Shown one piece after another: positions 43,401 to 52,963 of a stretch of 64,000 nucleotides of DNA (its first letter is position 1; each line of letters opens with the position of its first letter). A model generated the notes under the pieces. That model was given only the letters and a program-made list of their open reading frames with translations. It was not told where the DNA came from and did not search any database. The translations under genes and the position numbers were made by a program. Origin of the DNA: CAVWGP01 sp963754645 (lineage in GTDB: Bacteria; Pseudomonadota; Alphaproteobacteria; Bin65); contig CAVWGP010000012.1 in assembly GCA_963754645.1 (NCBI GenBank), forward strand, positions 186,001 to 250,000. Reading direction: 5' to 3'.

Positions 43401-43697
43401 GTTAGGGATCCAACATCAATGTGTCGGATATCGATCACGCTCCGGCTTGTGGCCAACTTGCCTCGGCGTGCAACCTCAAGTTGATTTATTGAATACGGTC
43501 GCGTCGACCAAAGGCCTTCGCACAGCCCTCGGGCTGCGGGTCAGCGAGCCGCGGGCCCCGTCATGTCGCGAGGCCCAGATACTATGTCCGGTGGAGTCAT
43601 TCGCACCTCCACGATTGTTGACCGCAACGACGGCAACCGAGACGCTGCCGTAACAATTACCATAGACCTTCCGTCAAGAAGTTCAATGCCTGGCCGC
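43401..43697. other. gene-free spacer between cyclase terminator and hydrolase terminator
   Basis: About 300 bp flanked by the two terminators of convergent genes, lower in GC than neighbours. It contains small inverted repeats (for example around 43526-43539) but I see no convincing gene, RNA or mobile-element remnant. A 135-codon plus-strand frame crosses it (43246-43653) but has no family resemblance. Confidence 0.5.
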
Positions 43698-43719
43698 AAA
43701 AAAAATTGCCGAGAACGGC
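43698..43719 (-). terminator. possible intrinsic terminator of the hydrolase gene
   Basis: Reading the minus strand just past the hydrolase stop: GCCG, TTCT loop, CGGC (43719-43708), two A, then eight T (43705-43698). The stem is only 4 bp, so strength is doubtful, but the U-run is good. Confidence 0.45.
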
Positions 43720-43720
43720 G

Positions 43721-44755
43721 TTAACGACGTTCCAGCCGAAGCGCGCGCACTAGAAAATCGCCCAGGTCTCGATTCGATCGCGCCCGCACCTCGTCGTCCG
43801 CGCCGATCAAGTAAGGTTTGTTCTCGACGCAAAGTCCCAAGATGATTCGGCGCAACGCCGGACCGCTCATCGGCAGCAAGGTGCGCTGGTCCCGCGCCGT
43901 GCCGTCGCGCTCCACTTCGATCCGGCAGGGCGCCAGGTTGCGCCCGATATGGCGCCGGCCCCAGCCGCCGTCCCATTGATGGGGCGCGCCTTCGTAGCCG
44001 ATGATGTCCACCGCGCTGCCGCCGCGGCGCATGTCGTCCGCAACCTCGTCGCAGCGGCGCCGGTCGATCAGAATATCCGCCGTGCCGTAGAGCATGAGGA
44101 GCGGCGCGCCCGTCGTCCGCTTGTCGGCGAAACGCGCGATGCAGGGACCGTAGAACGCGACATGCGCGGCAAAGCGGCGGCCGTTGCCGAGCTGTTCGGC
44201 GACCCGCGCGTTCATCGCGTACATCGACGCCATCGCGCCGTAGGAAAATCCGATCAGCGCCACGCGGTCGGGATCGATTTCGGGATGGCGGTCCAAAAAA
44301 TGCAGGCCGGCAAACGCATCGGCGAGCATCATGGTCTCGGTGATATTGAGCAGCCGGTCGATGAATCCGCTGCCCATTTCGGCGCGCGCGGCGAAGGCGT
44401 CGACGACGAGCGCGGCGACTCCCATCGCCGCGAGTTGTTTGCCATAGGCCATTTCCCGTGCCCACAGCACGCCGCCCGAGCCGTGCAACATGATGACGGC
44501 GGGCACGGAGCGCGGCTTGTGCCGGCCGGCCGGCCGGAAGATTGTCGCCCTTGCGGTCGCGCCAGGCGCTTCCCCGCTCGGACCGAGATCGGCCGGGCTG
44601 AATGGGCTGCGGCTCGGATAGGTCACGGCCTCGCCCTGGATCGCATCGAGCGAATGCGCGTCCGGCCACGGTCCGGACAGGCGCGGCCGGATTTCATTGG
44701 CGTTTGCGCCGCCGGCGACGGCCAAGAGCGTGCAAGCGACGATCCAGAGCTTCAT
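43721..44755 (-). CDS. secreted dienelactone-hydrolase-type alpha/beta hydrolase
   Basis: 344 residues. Signal peptide about 1-19 (ending GGANANE). Alpha/beta hydrolase: VIMLHGSGG oxyanion segment, nucleophile in IGFSYGAM, Asp in YGTADILID, His in EGAPHQWDG. The family includes dienelactone hydrolases and other esterases; substrate unknown. Divergent from rnd (98 bp). Confidence 0.85.
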   Translation of the reverse strand: MKLWIVACTLLAVAGGANANEIRPRLSGPWPDAHSLDAIQGEAVTYPSRSPFSPADLGPSGEAPGATARATIFRPAGRHKPRSVPAVIMLHGSGGVLWAREMAYGKQLAAMGVAALVVDAFAARAEMGSGFIDRLLNITETMMLADAFAGLHFLDRHPEIDPDRVALIGFSYGAMASMYAMNARVAEQLGNGRRFAAHVAFYGPCIARFADKRTTGAPLLMLYGTADILIDRRRCDEVADDMRRGGSAVDIIGYEGAPHQWDGGWGRRHIGRNLAPCRIEVERDGTARDQRTLLPMSGPALRRIILGLCVENKPYLIGADDEVRARSNRDLGDFLVRALRLERR

Positions 44756-44853
44756 GCCGTATCCAATTCCAGGCCCTGCATTTCAGCATGGCACGGGGAC
44801 AGTGGGCCAGCCCATCCTCTTGCTCCACGCGGCCCGTAGTATATACCGCGTTC

Positions 44854-46014
44854 ATGCTGATTGTCCGAGACACCGAACGGCTGGCTGCTTTGTGCGGCCA
44901 ATTCTCCCAAGAAGAATTCGTCACCATCGATACCGAATTCATTCGCGAGAAGACCTATTTTCCCCAGCTTTGCCTGGTGCAGCTCGCGGGCGCGCGCGAC
45001 GCGGCCGTTATCGACCCGCTGGCGGATGGCATCGATCTGACGCCGCTCTACGAACTCCTGCGGAACCCCGGCGTCATCAAGGTCTTTCACGCCGCACGGC
45101 AGGACGTCGAAATATTCGTCTACCGCACCGGAGCCGTGCCGGCGCCGATGTTCGACACGCAGGTCGCCGCGATGGTGTGCGGCTTCGGCGAGCAGGCGGG
45201 CTACGAAACCCTCGTCCAATCCTTGGCCAAGGCGACGATCGACAAATCCTCGCGCTTCACCGATTGGGCGCTGCGGCCCTTGACCGAAAAGCAGTTGACC
45301 TACGCTCTGTCGGACGTGACGCATTTGCGCACGGTCTATCTCAAGCTCCGCGCCAAGCTCGAAGCCAATGCGCGACTTCATTGGCTCGAAAGCGAGATGA
45401 AAATCCTGTCGGATGTCGCCACCTACCGGCCCGATCCGCGCCAGATGTGGCGCCGTTTCAAGCTGCGCTCGCCGAAGCCGCGCCAATTGGCCGTGCTGCG
45501 CGAATTGGCGGCGTGGCGCGAGCTGGCCGCCCAGCAGCGCGATATCCCGCGCAACCGCATGCTGCGCGACGAGGCCTTGACGGAAATCGCCGCCAATATG
45601 CCGCGAACGGCGGACGATCTGGCGCGCACCCGCGGCCTCTCGGACGGGCTGGCGCGCGGCCGATTGGGGCAGGAGATATTGGCCGCCGTCGAACTCGGCC
45701 TCGCGGTGCCGGACGCCGAATGCCCGCGCCTCGACGACCGGCCGGACACCACGCGCACCAGCGGCGCCGTCGTCGAATTGCTGAAGGTGCTGCTCCGCAT
45801 GCGGGCCGACGAGCACGGCGTCGCCTCCAAGCTGATCGCGACCAGCGACGATCTCGATCGCATCGCGCTCGACGACGACGCCGATGTTCCTGCGCTGCGG
45901 GGTTGGCGGCGGGATATCTTCGGCGCCGACGCCATCGCCTTGAAGCACGGCCGCGTGGCATTGGCGGTCGGCGGCGGACGGGTTCAGGCGATCCCGCGCG
46001 AACCGAAGGCTTGA
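44854..46014 (+). CDS. rnd: ribonuclease D
   Basis: 386 residues from ATG 44854. DEDD 3'-5' exonuclease: FVTIDTEFIREKTY (Asp, Glu), KVFHAARQDVEIF (Asp) and YALSDVTHL (Asp), followed by two HRDC domains (about 205-290 and 300-375). Trims 3' ends of tRNA and other stable RNAs. Convergent with ppx, 10 bp between stops. Confidence 0.94.
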   Translation: MLIVRDTERLAALCGQFSQEEFVTIDTEFIREKTYFPQLCLVQLAGARDAAVIDPLADGIDLTPLYELLRNPGVIKVFHAARQDVEIFVYRTGAVPAPMFDTQVAAMVCGFGEQAGYETLVQSLAKATIDKSSRFTDWALRPLTEKQLTYALSDVTHLRTVYLKLRAKLEANARLHWLESEMKILSDVATYRPDPRQMWRRFKLRSPKPRQLAVLRELAAWRELAAQQRDIPRNRMLRDEALTEIAANMPRTADDLARTRGLSDGLARGRLGQEILAAVELGLAVPDAECPRLDDRPDTTRTSGAVVELLKVLLRMRADEHGVASKLIATSDDLDRIALDDDADVPALRGWRRDIFGADAIALKHGRVALAVGGGRVQAIPREPKA

Positions 46015-46024
46015 CGCGCTGGGC

Positions 46025-47566
46025 CTAGGCCGCGTCGCGGCCGGCGCGCGAGGTGACGATGCGCGACGCCAGGCCGAGCGTTTCGGCCAGCTCCGAGAGG
46101 CGCTTTTCAACGCTTTCGCCGGCGTAAGTGCCGTCGAGTTCGGGCACGGTGAGCTGGACCATTTTTTCGCCGATGCCGAGCGAAGTCTGCGTGAGCGCTT
46201 CGGCATTGCCGGTCGCGATCGTGTAGCCGAGGCGCAACGCCTGCCCGAGGGCGCGGGCGCGCACCACAATATCGTTCCCCAGGCCGATCGCGGTCGCGGT
46301 CTTGAGCAGCTTAGCGCCGGCGTCTTCCTCGTGACGTGCGTGCAGGGCATGGGCCAGGAAGGCGCGCGCCGGGTGATCGAGACCGGGGAGCGGCATCGTT
46401 AGGACACGGTCGAAGACCAGGCGCGCCCGATAATCCGGATGATCGACCCAGCCGATATCGCTGAGCAGCGCGGCGGCATGACCGATACGGCCGAATGCGC
46501 TGCCGCCGAGACTCGCCACCGATTGGGTCCAGCGCGCCAGCGGCGGCCCGAGCGCGGCGAAGCGTCCGAACAGCTTGGCCACGTCCGATGCCGCCGCGAG
46601 CAACGGATCTTCCTGCCGGCGCGCTTCGGGCAAGTCCTGAAAGACGATGCCCTCGCGCAGGCCTTGCGCGCTGAACATGATGTGCTTCGGCCGCGCAAAA
46701 TCGACGATGTGACGCATGATGCGCGCCGCCGGGCGCAAGGTTTCCAGTCGCTTGATGGGAACTTCGGGCGTTTGCCGCAGCGCTGCATCGCTTTGCTTCG
46801 CGATCAGCCGCGCGAAATCGCGAAATTGCTCGGCATCGACGCGGTAGCCGTCGATCACGCGTAGGCGGTACCCGGTATGCGCCATATGAATGCGCGCGAG
46901 CGCGCGCCAGGCGCCGCCGATGGCATAGAACGTCCGGCCGGCCGCCGTCTCGAGCCAAGGCAGGGCGCGGATCGATTCCTTGATCGTCTTGCCGATATCT
47001 TCTCCGGCGCGCTCCGCTTCGTTGAGCCGCAACGGGCCGAGCGGCAAGGTTTTTTGCGGCCCTAGGGCGCCGCGGTCGAGGCGCACAAGCTCGAGGCTGC
47101 CGCCGCCGAGATCGCCCATCGCGCCGTCGGCCGTGGGAATTGCCGAAATGACACCAAGTGCGGAAAGCTGCGCTTCGACTTCGCCGGAGATCGTCTCGAT
47201 TTCGAGGCCGGCACGTTTGCGGGCGCGGGCGATAAAATCGGCGCCGTCCGCGGCATCGCGGATCGCCGCCGTCGCGACGATGCGCATCCGCTTGACATCG
47301 AGCGCCTTCGCCACGGCCGCAAAACGCGGAAGATTGCCGAGCGCGAGTTCGACGCCGTCGGGATCGAGCCGGCCGGTCGAATGCAGCCGGCGGCCCATGC
47401 CGCACAGCACTTTCTCGTTGAAGATCGGCATCGGCGAGCGTTCCGCGCCGCTGAAGACGACGAGGCGGATCGAATTCGAGCCGATATCGATGACGGCGAT
47501 GCGCCGCCGGTCGCCGTTCTCGGCGTGCAAACGCGATGCCGGATCGTGCAGGTTCGGCGGCGTCAT
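46025..47566 (-). CDS. ppx: exopolyphosphatase (Ppx/GppA family)
   Basis: 513 residues. Actin-like ATPase fold: IAVIDIGSNSIRLVVF, VATAAIRDAADG, GAMGDLGGGSLEL, YAIGGAWRALARIHM, and a C-terminal HD-like helical part. Cleaves phosphate from polyphosphate ends (or pppGpp). ATG overlaps the ppk stop (ATGA, 47563-47566), so synthesis and breakdown enzymes share one mRNA. Confidence 0.92.
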   Translation of the reverse strand: MTPPNLHDPASRLHAENGDRRRIAVIDIGSNSIRLVVFSGAERSPMPIFNEKVLCGMGRRLHSTGRLDPDGVELALGNLPRFAAVAKALDVKRMRIVATAAIRDAADGADFIARARKRAGLEIETISGEVEAQLSALGVISAIPTADGAMGDLGGGSLELVRLDRGALGPQKTLPLGPLRLNEAERAGEDIGKTIKESIRALPWLETAAGRTFYAIGGAWRALARIHMAHTGYRLRVIDGYRVDAEQFRDFARLIAKQSDAALRQTPEVPIKRLETLRPAARIMRHIVDFARPKHIMFSAQGLREGIVFQDLPEARRQEDPLLAAASDVAKLFGRFAALGPPLARWTQSVASLGGSAFGRIGHAAALLSDIGWVDHPDYRARLVFDRVLTMPLPGLDHPARAFLAHALHARHEEDAGAKLLKTATAIGLGNDIVVRARALGQALRLGYTIATGNAEALTQTSLGIGEKMVQLTVPELDGTYAGESVEKRLSELAETLGLASRIVTSRAGRDAA

Positions 47567-49719
47567 GCGTCGTCATCCGCCACGGCGGGCCGCGGCCGCG
47601 GCCGCGACTTCTTGAGCGCGCTACCGCGGCCGGACAAGCTTGGATTGGTCATGAAATAGTGGTGGCACGAAAAGCCTTTGCCCTCGGGGTTGACGCGCTG
47701 GTAGGTGCCGTCCGGCTTCATTTGCCAACTCTGCGCCTCGTCCTTGAGCTGCGCCATCATAATTTGGTCGAGGACTTGCTGATGGACCGTGGCATTCTCG
47801 ATCGGCACCAGGCACTCGACGCGCCGGTCGAGATTGCGCGGCATCCAATCGGCCGACGAGATGTAAAGCTTGGCATCGGGATGGGGCAGCCGCTTTCCAT
47901 TGGCGAATGCCACGATGCGGCCGTGCTCGAGGAAACGGCCGATGATGCTCTTGACCCTGATGGACTCGGACAGGCCGGGCAAGCCGGGCCTGAGGCAGCA
48001 CATGCCGCGCACGATCAGATCGATCTGCACGCCCGCCTGCGACGCGCGATACAGCGCATCGATGATTCCGGCGTCGACCAGCGAGTTGATCTTGGCCCAG
48101 ATTTGCGCCGGCTTGCCGGCTTTGGCGTGGGCGATTTCCGTTTCGACCAGTTCCATCAAGGTCGAGCGCAAATCGAGCGGTGCCACGGAGAGCTTCTGCA
48201 TCGGCTCGGGCTTTGCGTATCCGGTCATGTAGTTGAACAGATGCGCGGCATCGCGGCACAGCACCGGGTCGCAGGTGAAGAACGATAGATCGGTGTAGAT
48301 GCGGGCGGTGATCGGATGGTAGTTGCCGGTGCCGTAATGCGCGAAGCTGCGCAGTTCGCCGGCTTCGCGCCGCACCACGAGCGAGACCTTGGCGTGAGTC
48401 TTGAGCTTGAGGAAGCCGTAGACGACTTGGGCGCCGGCGCGTTCCAAATCGCGCGCCCAACGAATATTCGCTTCTTCGTCGAATCGCGCCTTCAGCTCGA
48501 CCAGGGCGGTCACCGATTTGCCCGCCTCGGCCGCCTCGATCAACGCGCTGACGATGGGCGAGTCCGTGCTTGTGCGATACAGCGTTTGCTTGATCGCGAC
48601 GACGGCCGGATCCTGGGCCGCCTGGCGCAGGAACTGAACGACCACGTCGAAGCTCTCATAGGGGTGATGAACCAGGATGTCCTTTGCCCGGATCGCCGCG
48701 AAACAATCGCCGCCATATTCGCCGACCCGCTCGGGCTGGCGCGGGTCGTAGGGCGGAAACAGCAATTTCGGCCGGTCGGCGACGATCAGCCCGGAAATAT
48801 CGCCGAGGCCGAGCAGTCCATCGACCGCGATCGTGTCGGCCGGCAAGACTTCGATATTCTCGACGACAAAATCGCGCAATCCCGCCGGCATTCCGGCCTC
48901 GATTTTGAGCCGGATGACGATCCCGCGCCGCCGCCGTTTCAGCGCCGACTCGAAAACGCGAACCAAGTCCTCGGCCTCTTCTTCGACCTCAAGCTCGCTA
49001 TCGCGGACGACCCGAAAGCAGCCTTTGGCCAAGACTTTGCAGTCCGGGAAGAGGTGGTTGACGAACATTCCCACCACGGCCTCAAGCGTCGCGAATCGCT
49101 GTCCATCGCCGGGCAAGCGAACGAAACGGCCGATTTGGTGCGGCAACCTGATCAGGGCCCGCATGACTTCGCTTGTGCCAGCCGGCAGCAACTCCATGGC
49201 AATGGTCAGGCCGAGATTGGGGATGAACGGAAACGGATGGGCCGGGTCGATGGCCAGCGGCGTCAACACGGGAAATATGTTGTCGAGGAAATGACGTTCG
49301 AGCCAGGCACGGTCCTCCGGCCCAATCTCGTCCGGTTCTTCCAGCTTGATGCCTTCGCCCGCCAGCAAGACCCGCAACTCGCGCCAGATGCGGTTCTGGG
49401 TTTTCATCAAGCGGATGGCGCGGTCCTGGATGGCGGCGAGCTGCTGTTCCGGCGTCATGCCCTCGGGCGTCGTCGCCTGAACTTGCGCCGCCACTTGGGC
49501 CTTCAATCCGGCGACGCGCACCATATAAAACTCGTCGAGGTTGCTCGCCGAGATGGACAGGAAACGCAGCCGCTCCAGCAGTGGATAGTTGACGTTGGTC
49601 GCCTCTTCGAGCACGCGCTCGTTGAACGCAAGCCACGACAGCTCCCGATTGATGAAGCGATCGGGGGATTTGAGGTCGGTCAGCCGCTTGGGCGGGGCAA
49701 TCGCCTCGTTCAAAATCAT
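47563..49719 (-). CDS. ppk: polyphosphate kinase 1
   Basis: 718 residues. N-terminal RFINRELSWLAFNERVLEEA, IPNLGLTIAMEL, two phospholipase-D-like halves with the phosphorylated His in KTHAKVSLVVRRE, and HYGTGNYHPITARIYTDL. Reversibly makes polyphosphate from ATP at the membrane. First gene of ppk-ppx. The AT-rich 49720-49914 gap, shared with the divergent sixA-like gene, should contain its promoter. Confidence 0.95.
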   Translation of the reverse strand: MILNEAIAPPKRLTDLKSPDRFINRELSWLAFNERVLEEATNVNYPLLERLRFLSISASNLDEFYMVRVAGLKAQVAAQVQATTPEGMTPEQQLAAIQDRAIRLMKTQNRIWRELRVLLAGEGIKLEEPDEIGPEDRAWLERHFLDNIFPVLTPLAIDPAHPFPFIPNLGLTIAMELLPAGTSEVMRALIRLPHQIGRFVRLPGDGQRFATLEAVVGMFVNHLFPDCKVLAKGCFRVVRDSELEVEEEAEDLVRVFESALKRRRRGIVIRLKIEAGMPAGLRDFVVENIEVLPADTIAVDGLLGLGDISGLIVADRPKLLFPPYDPRQPERVGEYGGDCFAAIRAKDILVHHPYESFDVVVQFLRQAAQDPAVVAIKQTLYRTSTDSPIVSALIEAAEAGKSVTALVELKARFDEEANIRWARDLERAGAQVVYGFLKLKTHAKVSLVVRREAGELRSFAHYGTGNYHPITARIYTDLSFFTCDPVLCRDAAHLFNYMTGYAKPEPMQKLSVAPLDLRSTLMELVETEIAHAKAGKPAQIWAKINSLVDAGIIDALYRASQAGVQIDLIVRGMCCLRPGLPGLSESIRVKSIIGRFLEHGRIVAFANGKRLPHPDAKLYISSADWMPRNLDRRVECLVPIENATVHQQVLDQIMMAQLKDEAQSWQMKPDGTYQRVNPEGKGFSCHHYFMTNPSLSGRGSALKKSRPRPRPAVADDDA

Positions 49720-49914
49720 GCTCCGGTCAGGCTAGCGAGCTTCAAGTGCCAGATTGAAACGAAAGTCTACTATAGATCAAATTGCCGCTGCTTGGCATGT
49801 GGCAAGCGGCAACAGCGATTTATGGGCCGAAATATTACATATTTGTTACAAAGATTTAATCGACATCTCTCGATAGCGATGTGAATATTTCCCGGCTCGC
49901 AGATGGCCTGCCGA

Positions 49915-50436
49915 ATGCACCAACGCCGAATGATTCTCCTGCGCCACGCCAAATCCGCCTGGGACAAGCCGGGCGTGGATGACATCGACCGGCCGCTGGC
50001 GCCGCGCGGCCGGCGCGCCACGGCGGCGATCGGCGTCTATTTGCGCGACGAGGATCTGGCGCCCGATCTGGTCTTGTGTTCGACGGCGCTCCGGGCACGG
50101 GAAACCTGGACCGGCTTGGCGCAAATCCTCGCACGGCCGGCGAAAGTCCAGCACGAAAGCAAATTATATCTGGCGACGCCCGACACGCTGTTCAAGCGCG
50201 CGCGGGCGATCGACGATGGCGCGCGAACGATCCTCTTCATCGGCCATGAAGGCGGTGTCGATGAATTCGCGCGCCAGCTTGCCGGCGACGGCGATCGCGC
50301 GCTGCGCAAACGCCTCGCCGAGCGCTTCCCGACCGCAGCCCTCGCCGTCATAGCGCTGACGCTCGCACACTGGGCCGATTTGGCGCCCCGTGCCGGCGCC
50401 TTGGTGCGCTACGTCACGCCCAAGGAGCTTGTCTAG
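49915..50436 (+). CDS. sixA: SixA-type phosphohistidine phosphatase
   Basis: Histidine-phosphatase family: ILLRHAKSAWD with the phosphorylated His, DRPLAPRGRRA, STALRARET and FIGHEGGVDEF with the second His. SixA-like enzymes remove phosphate from HPt-domain histidines. Start uncertain among ATG 49903, 49915 and 49930; none has a good RBS. 173 residues with the middle choice. Followed by a strong bidirectional hairpin. Confidence 0.87.
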   Translation: MHQRRMILLRHAKSAWDKPGVDDIDRPLAPRGRRATAAIGVYLRDEDLAPDLVLCSTALRARETWTGLAQILARPAKVQHESKLYLATPDTLFKRARAIDDGARTILFIGHEGGVDEFARQLAGDGDRALRKRLAERFPTAALAVIALTLAHWADLAPRAGALVRYVTPKELV

Positions 50437-50460
50437 GGCGCCGGTCTGGCTGGAAATGCA

Positions 50461-50490
50461 AACAGCCGCATGGTGTCCCATGCGGCTGTT
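50461..50490. terminator. perfect 13-bp hairpin between convergent genes
   Basis: AACAGCCGCATGG (50461-50473), a 4-base loop, and its exact complement (50478-50490). It lies between the sixA stop and the end of the membrane-protein gene at 50515, ending in TT on one strand and the equivalent AA-flank on the other. Probable bidirectional terminator, though with short U-tracts. Confidence 0.65.
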
Positions 50491-50514
50491 CGGCATTCAG
50501 TGGCGGCGGAACGA

Positions 50515-51100
50515 CTAGGCTGTGGCTTTCTTGGCCTCGCCCATCATCGCGATACCGAGAACGATCGCGGCGGCGATCATCACGAACGGGCTAATGAAAA
50601 ACAAAACGATGACTGCGGTGCAGGCGCCCGCGATGATCAGTAGAATCCCAAATGCCTTCATGATCCCGGTGCCGGCACCGAGAGACTTTACGCCAAGCAA
50701 GAGCACCATCACACCGCTGGCAATCCAAGCGACCAGAGTAATAATTCCGACAATGCCGGCTCCGCTAAGCGAAAAGCTTGGCGTTTGGCCGCCGACAATG
50801 GACAAGACTGCCTGGACAACGACCAGCGCCGCGACAATCATTCCGATCATCTTGGCACCGCCGACCTTGCGATGAAGACTCCAAGAAATTGCCGACATTC
50901 CAGTACATCCATGCGGCGACAGCGTAGTTTGCCAGCCCGACGATCAATAGGGGCATTGACGATCCCACAGCTGCCTGCCCAGCGCGAATGTCGCTTACGG
51001 CTTGCGCCGCGAAAATCACGCCGGCGACGATCGTAACGACGATCATCGCGAGATAGGCCCACGCCGACATTCCCACCATCTTGATCTGCGAAGCATTCAT
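50515..51100 (-). CDS. unknown multi-pass membrane protein, apparent +1 frameshift
   Basis: From ATG 51100 (GAGAGGGGG upstream) the first frame encodes three hydrophobic segments ending AAWMYWNVGNFLES, then a Cys/Arg-rich tail unlike the rest. One base further on, near 50874, the next frame continues HRKVGGAKMIGMIVAALVVVQ with three or four more hydrophobic helices to 50515. Removing one base gives 194 residues with about six helices, a natural-looking protein. The alternative is two overlapping small genes (51100-50765 and 50898-50515). No family recognised. Confidence 0.6.
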
Positions 51101-51185
51101 AGTCGAACCCCCTCTCAAAGTTGAAACCACCGACCTAAAGTCACCCCAACCTAGGCCATCGTGGTTAAGAAATGATGTAGCGACG

Positions 51186-51208
51186 GGCCGAGGGCATCGC
51201 CCTCGGCC
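51186..51208. terminator. hairpin downstream of the DUF4282 gene
   Basis: Ten-base arms GGCCGAGGGC (51186-51195) and GCCCTCGGCC (51199-51208) with a 3-base loop, about 18 bp past the DUF4282 stop. No T-run on either strand, so it is termination-like or mRNA-stabilising. Confidence 0.5.
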
Positions 51209-51226
51209 GCGAATTTCACTGAGTTA

Positions 51227-51490
51227 TTAGCGCGTTTTGCTGTCGATCGATTCGAGGCGGTCGAGCATGCGGAAGAAGACCATCAATATTTCGCAATAGA
51301 CCCGCCACAGGACCAGCATGATCGGCATGCCGATGAAAAAGAACAGCACACCCTGAAGCGCGCCGCCGCCCGAAACGCCGGAGATAAGCGCAACAAAGCT
51401 CAGAATGATGATAGCGGCGACGCCGATCCAAAATATGATTTGGATAAAGACCGGGGTCATAAACTTGCGAAACGCGAGAAAGTCTCCCAT
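51227..51490 (-). CDS. DUF4282 domain small membrane protein
   Basis: 87 residues: FLAFRKFMTPVFIQIIFWIGV, a second helix (GVLFFFIGMPIMLVLW), then RVYCEILMVFFRMLDRLESI. This is the DUF4282 pattern, two membrane helices and a conserved RxYCE..IVFFR end. Function unknown. Its stop is followed by a hairpin. It sits near another uncharacterised membrane protein on the same strand. Confidence 0.8.
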   Translation of the reverse strand: MGDFLAFRKFMTPVFIQIIFWIGVAAIIILSFVALISGVSGGGALQGVLFFFIGMPIMLVLWRVYCEILMVFFRMLDRLESIDSKTR

Positions 51491-51708
51491 TCGAACTCTC
51501 CAAAGTTGCTAGACTTGGCTAGACGCCGACAAGCGATACTACGGTTGAGCAAAGAAACGGAAAAGCCGCCGAAGGCACGAATGATCCCCATCGGCCCCAG
51601 CATTCCGCCTCAACTTACCATATCTTGTAGCATCCTTTCGACCGACATACAATTATCTTAGAATCGTTTAGAAATTACTGCCTTTTCTCTGCGGCGTGGC
51701 CTGGTCGA

Positions 51709-52389
51709 TTAGGGCTCGCCGTCCAGGCCCAAGACGTCGCGCAGGAACGGCACGGTTATCGCCCGGCGCTCGGCCAAGGATGCCCTGTCGATGGTTTCGA
51801 CAGCCTGCCGGACGGCGGCGCAGGACCGTTCGAGGCGGCGCACCATATAAGCAATGATATCCGCCGAGACCGTCATCTGGCGCTCGGCGAAAAGCTTGAC
51901 GAACAGGCGAGACAGCATGGCATCGTCGGGGGCGCCGATCGCGACAGCCGGCAGCGCCAGTAGGCGCGAACGCAGGTCCGGCAAAGTGATGGACCAACGG
52001 GCGGGCGGCGTTTTGGCAAGAAACAACATATGCAGACGGCGAGCGAAAAGCCGGTTGTAGCAATGGAACAATGCCTCGGCGGCGGCGGCATCGTTCAACG
52101 CTTCTTCCGTGCCCTCGATAGCGAGGCGCGTTGCCGCCGGAATCTTGCCTTCGGCAACAGCCGCGACGCTCACGCATGCCGCGTCCGCGCGCGCCTGCCA
52201 AACGGCGGCCAGGTGGCTCTTGCCGCTCGCCGGCGGCCCATGGATGACCAGGCCCGGCCCGGGCCACTCCGGCCAGCGATCGATCCAGGCGACGGCCGCC
52301 TCGTTGCAGGGCGCGACAACGAAATCGCCCCGCCCCTGAGCCGGACGGAGGCTGAGATCGAGCACGAGTTGGCGGGGCTGGATCGGCAT
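51709..52389 (-). CDS. hdaA: HdaA, DnaA-related regulator of initiation
   Basis: 226 residues, a short DnaA-like AAA+ protein. Opens QPRQLVLDLSLRP (a QLxLDL clamp-binding motif at the N-terminus, as in Hda), Walker A GPPASGKSHL, TPPARW sensor region, RLLALPAVAIGAPDDAMLSRLFVKLF with the arginine region, and a C-terminal VRRLERSCAAVRQAVETID. The Walker B acidic pair is poorly conserved, common in HdaA. It stimulates DnaA-ATP hydrolysis with the clamp. 4 bp after the pgsA-like gene. Confidence 0.9.
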   Translation of the reverse strand: MPIQPRQLVLDLSLRPAQGRGDFVVAPCNEAAVAWIDRWPEWPGPGLVIHGPPASGKSHLAAVWQARADAACVSVAAVAEGKIPAATRLAIEGTEEALNDAAAAEALFHCYNRLFARRLHMLFLAKTPPARWSITLPDLRSRLLALPAVAIGAPDDAMLSRLFVKLFAERQMTVSADIIAYMVRRLERSCAAVRQAVETIDRASLAERRAITVPFLRDVLGLDGEP

Positions 52390-52393
52390 GAGG

Positions 52394-52963
52394 TCAGGGC
52401 TTGGCCGGCCGGTCATCGCCGTCGATGAGGGCCATGTGCCGAATGCCGACCCAAACATAGATCGCGCCCGAAATCGCCGTGGTGCCGCCGACCAGCAATT
52501 CGCCCACATCGACGAGTTTCAGCCAAATATCGCCTTGCAACGGCAGGCCGATGCGCGCCAAGACCAGCACGGCAAAGGCGATTTGCACCGTCGTGTTGAC
52601 CTTGCTGCTCCAGGTCGGTTGCACGACGGGTTTTTGCCCCAGCATCGAGAGCAGCAGCAAGCCGCCGACAATCATCACGTCGCGCGACACGACGAGGATG
52701 GCCAGCCAAGTCTCGATCTTGCCGACATAGCCGAGCACGACGAATACGCAGACTAGCAGCATCTTATCGGCGAGCGGGTCGAGATAGGTCCCGAGCAGAG
52801 TCCGCGCATTGAGCAGTCGGGCGAGATAGCCGTCGAGCGCATCGCTTAGGCCGGCCGCGAGGAACACCCAAAGGGCGACATTGTTGCGCCCCGTCAGGAT
52901 GAGCCACACGACGAAGGGAACGGCGGCCAAGCGCAACAAGGAAATGAAATTGGGTGCGTTCAC
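52394..52963 (-). CDS. CDP-alcohol phosphatidyltransferase family protein
   Basis: 189 residues, four to five membrane helices. The catalytic motif D-G-x-x-A-R...G...D...D is visible as DALDGYLAR, then GTYLDPLADK. It moves a phosphatidyl group from CDP-diacylglycerol to an alcohol; PgsA (glycerol-3-phosphate) or a cardiolipin-synthase-like member are the likely choices. GTG 52963 overlaps the DUF2066 stop (GTGA) and hdaA follows, so three genes share an mRNA. Confidence 0.87.
   Translation of the reverse strand: MNAPNFISLLRLAAVPFVVWLILTGRNNVALWVFLAAGLSDALDGYLARLLNARTLLGTYLDPLADKMLLVCVFVVLGYVGKIETWLAILVVSRDVMIVGGLLLLSMLGQKPVVQPTWSSKVNTTVQIAFAVLVLARIGLPLQGDIWLKLVDVGELLVGGTTAISGAIYVWVGIRHMALIDGDDRPAKP

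Noticed and set aside
43246..43653. 135-codon plus-strand frame across the cyclase end and spacer
   Set aside because: Crosses a strong terminator, overlaps cyclase codons and shows no similarity.
50515..50898. Separate 127-residue membrane protein gene
   Set aside because: Its first residues overlap the preceding gene out of frame and the joined product looks natural, so a frameshift in one gene is preferred; not fully excluded.
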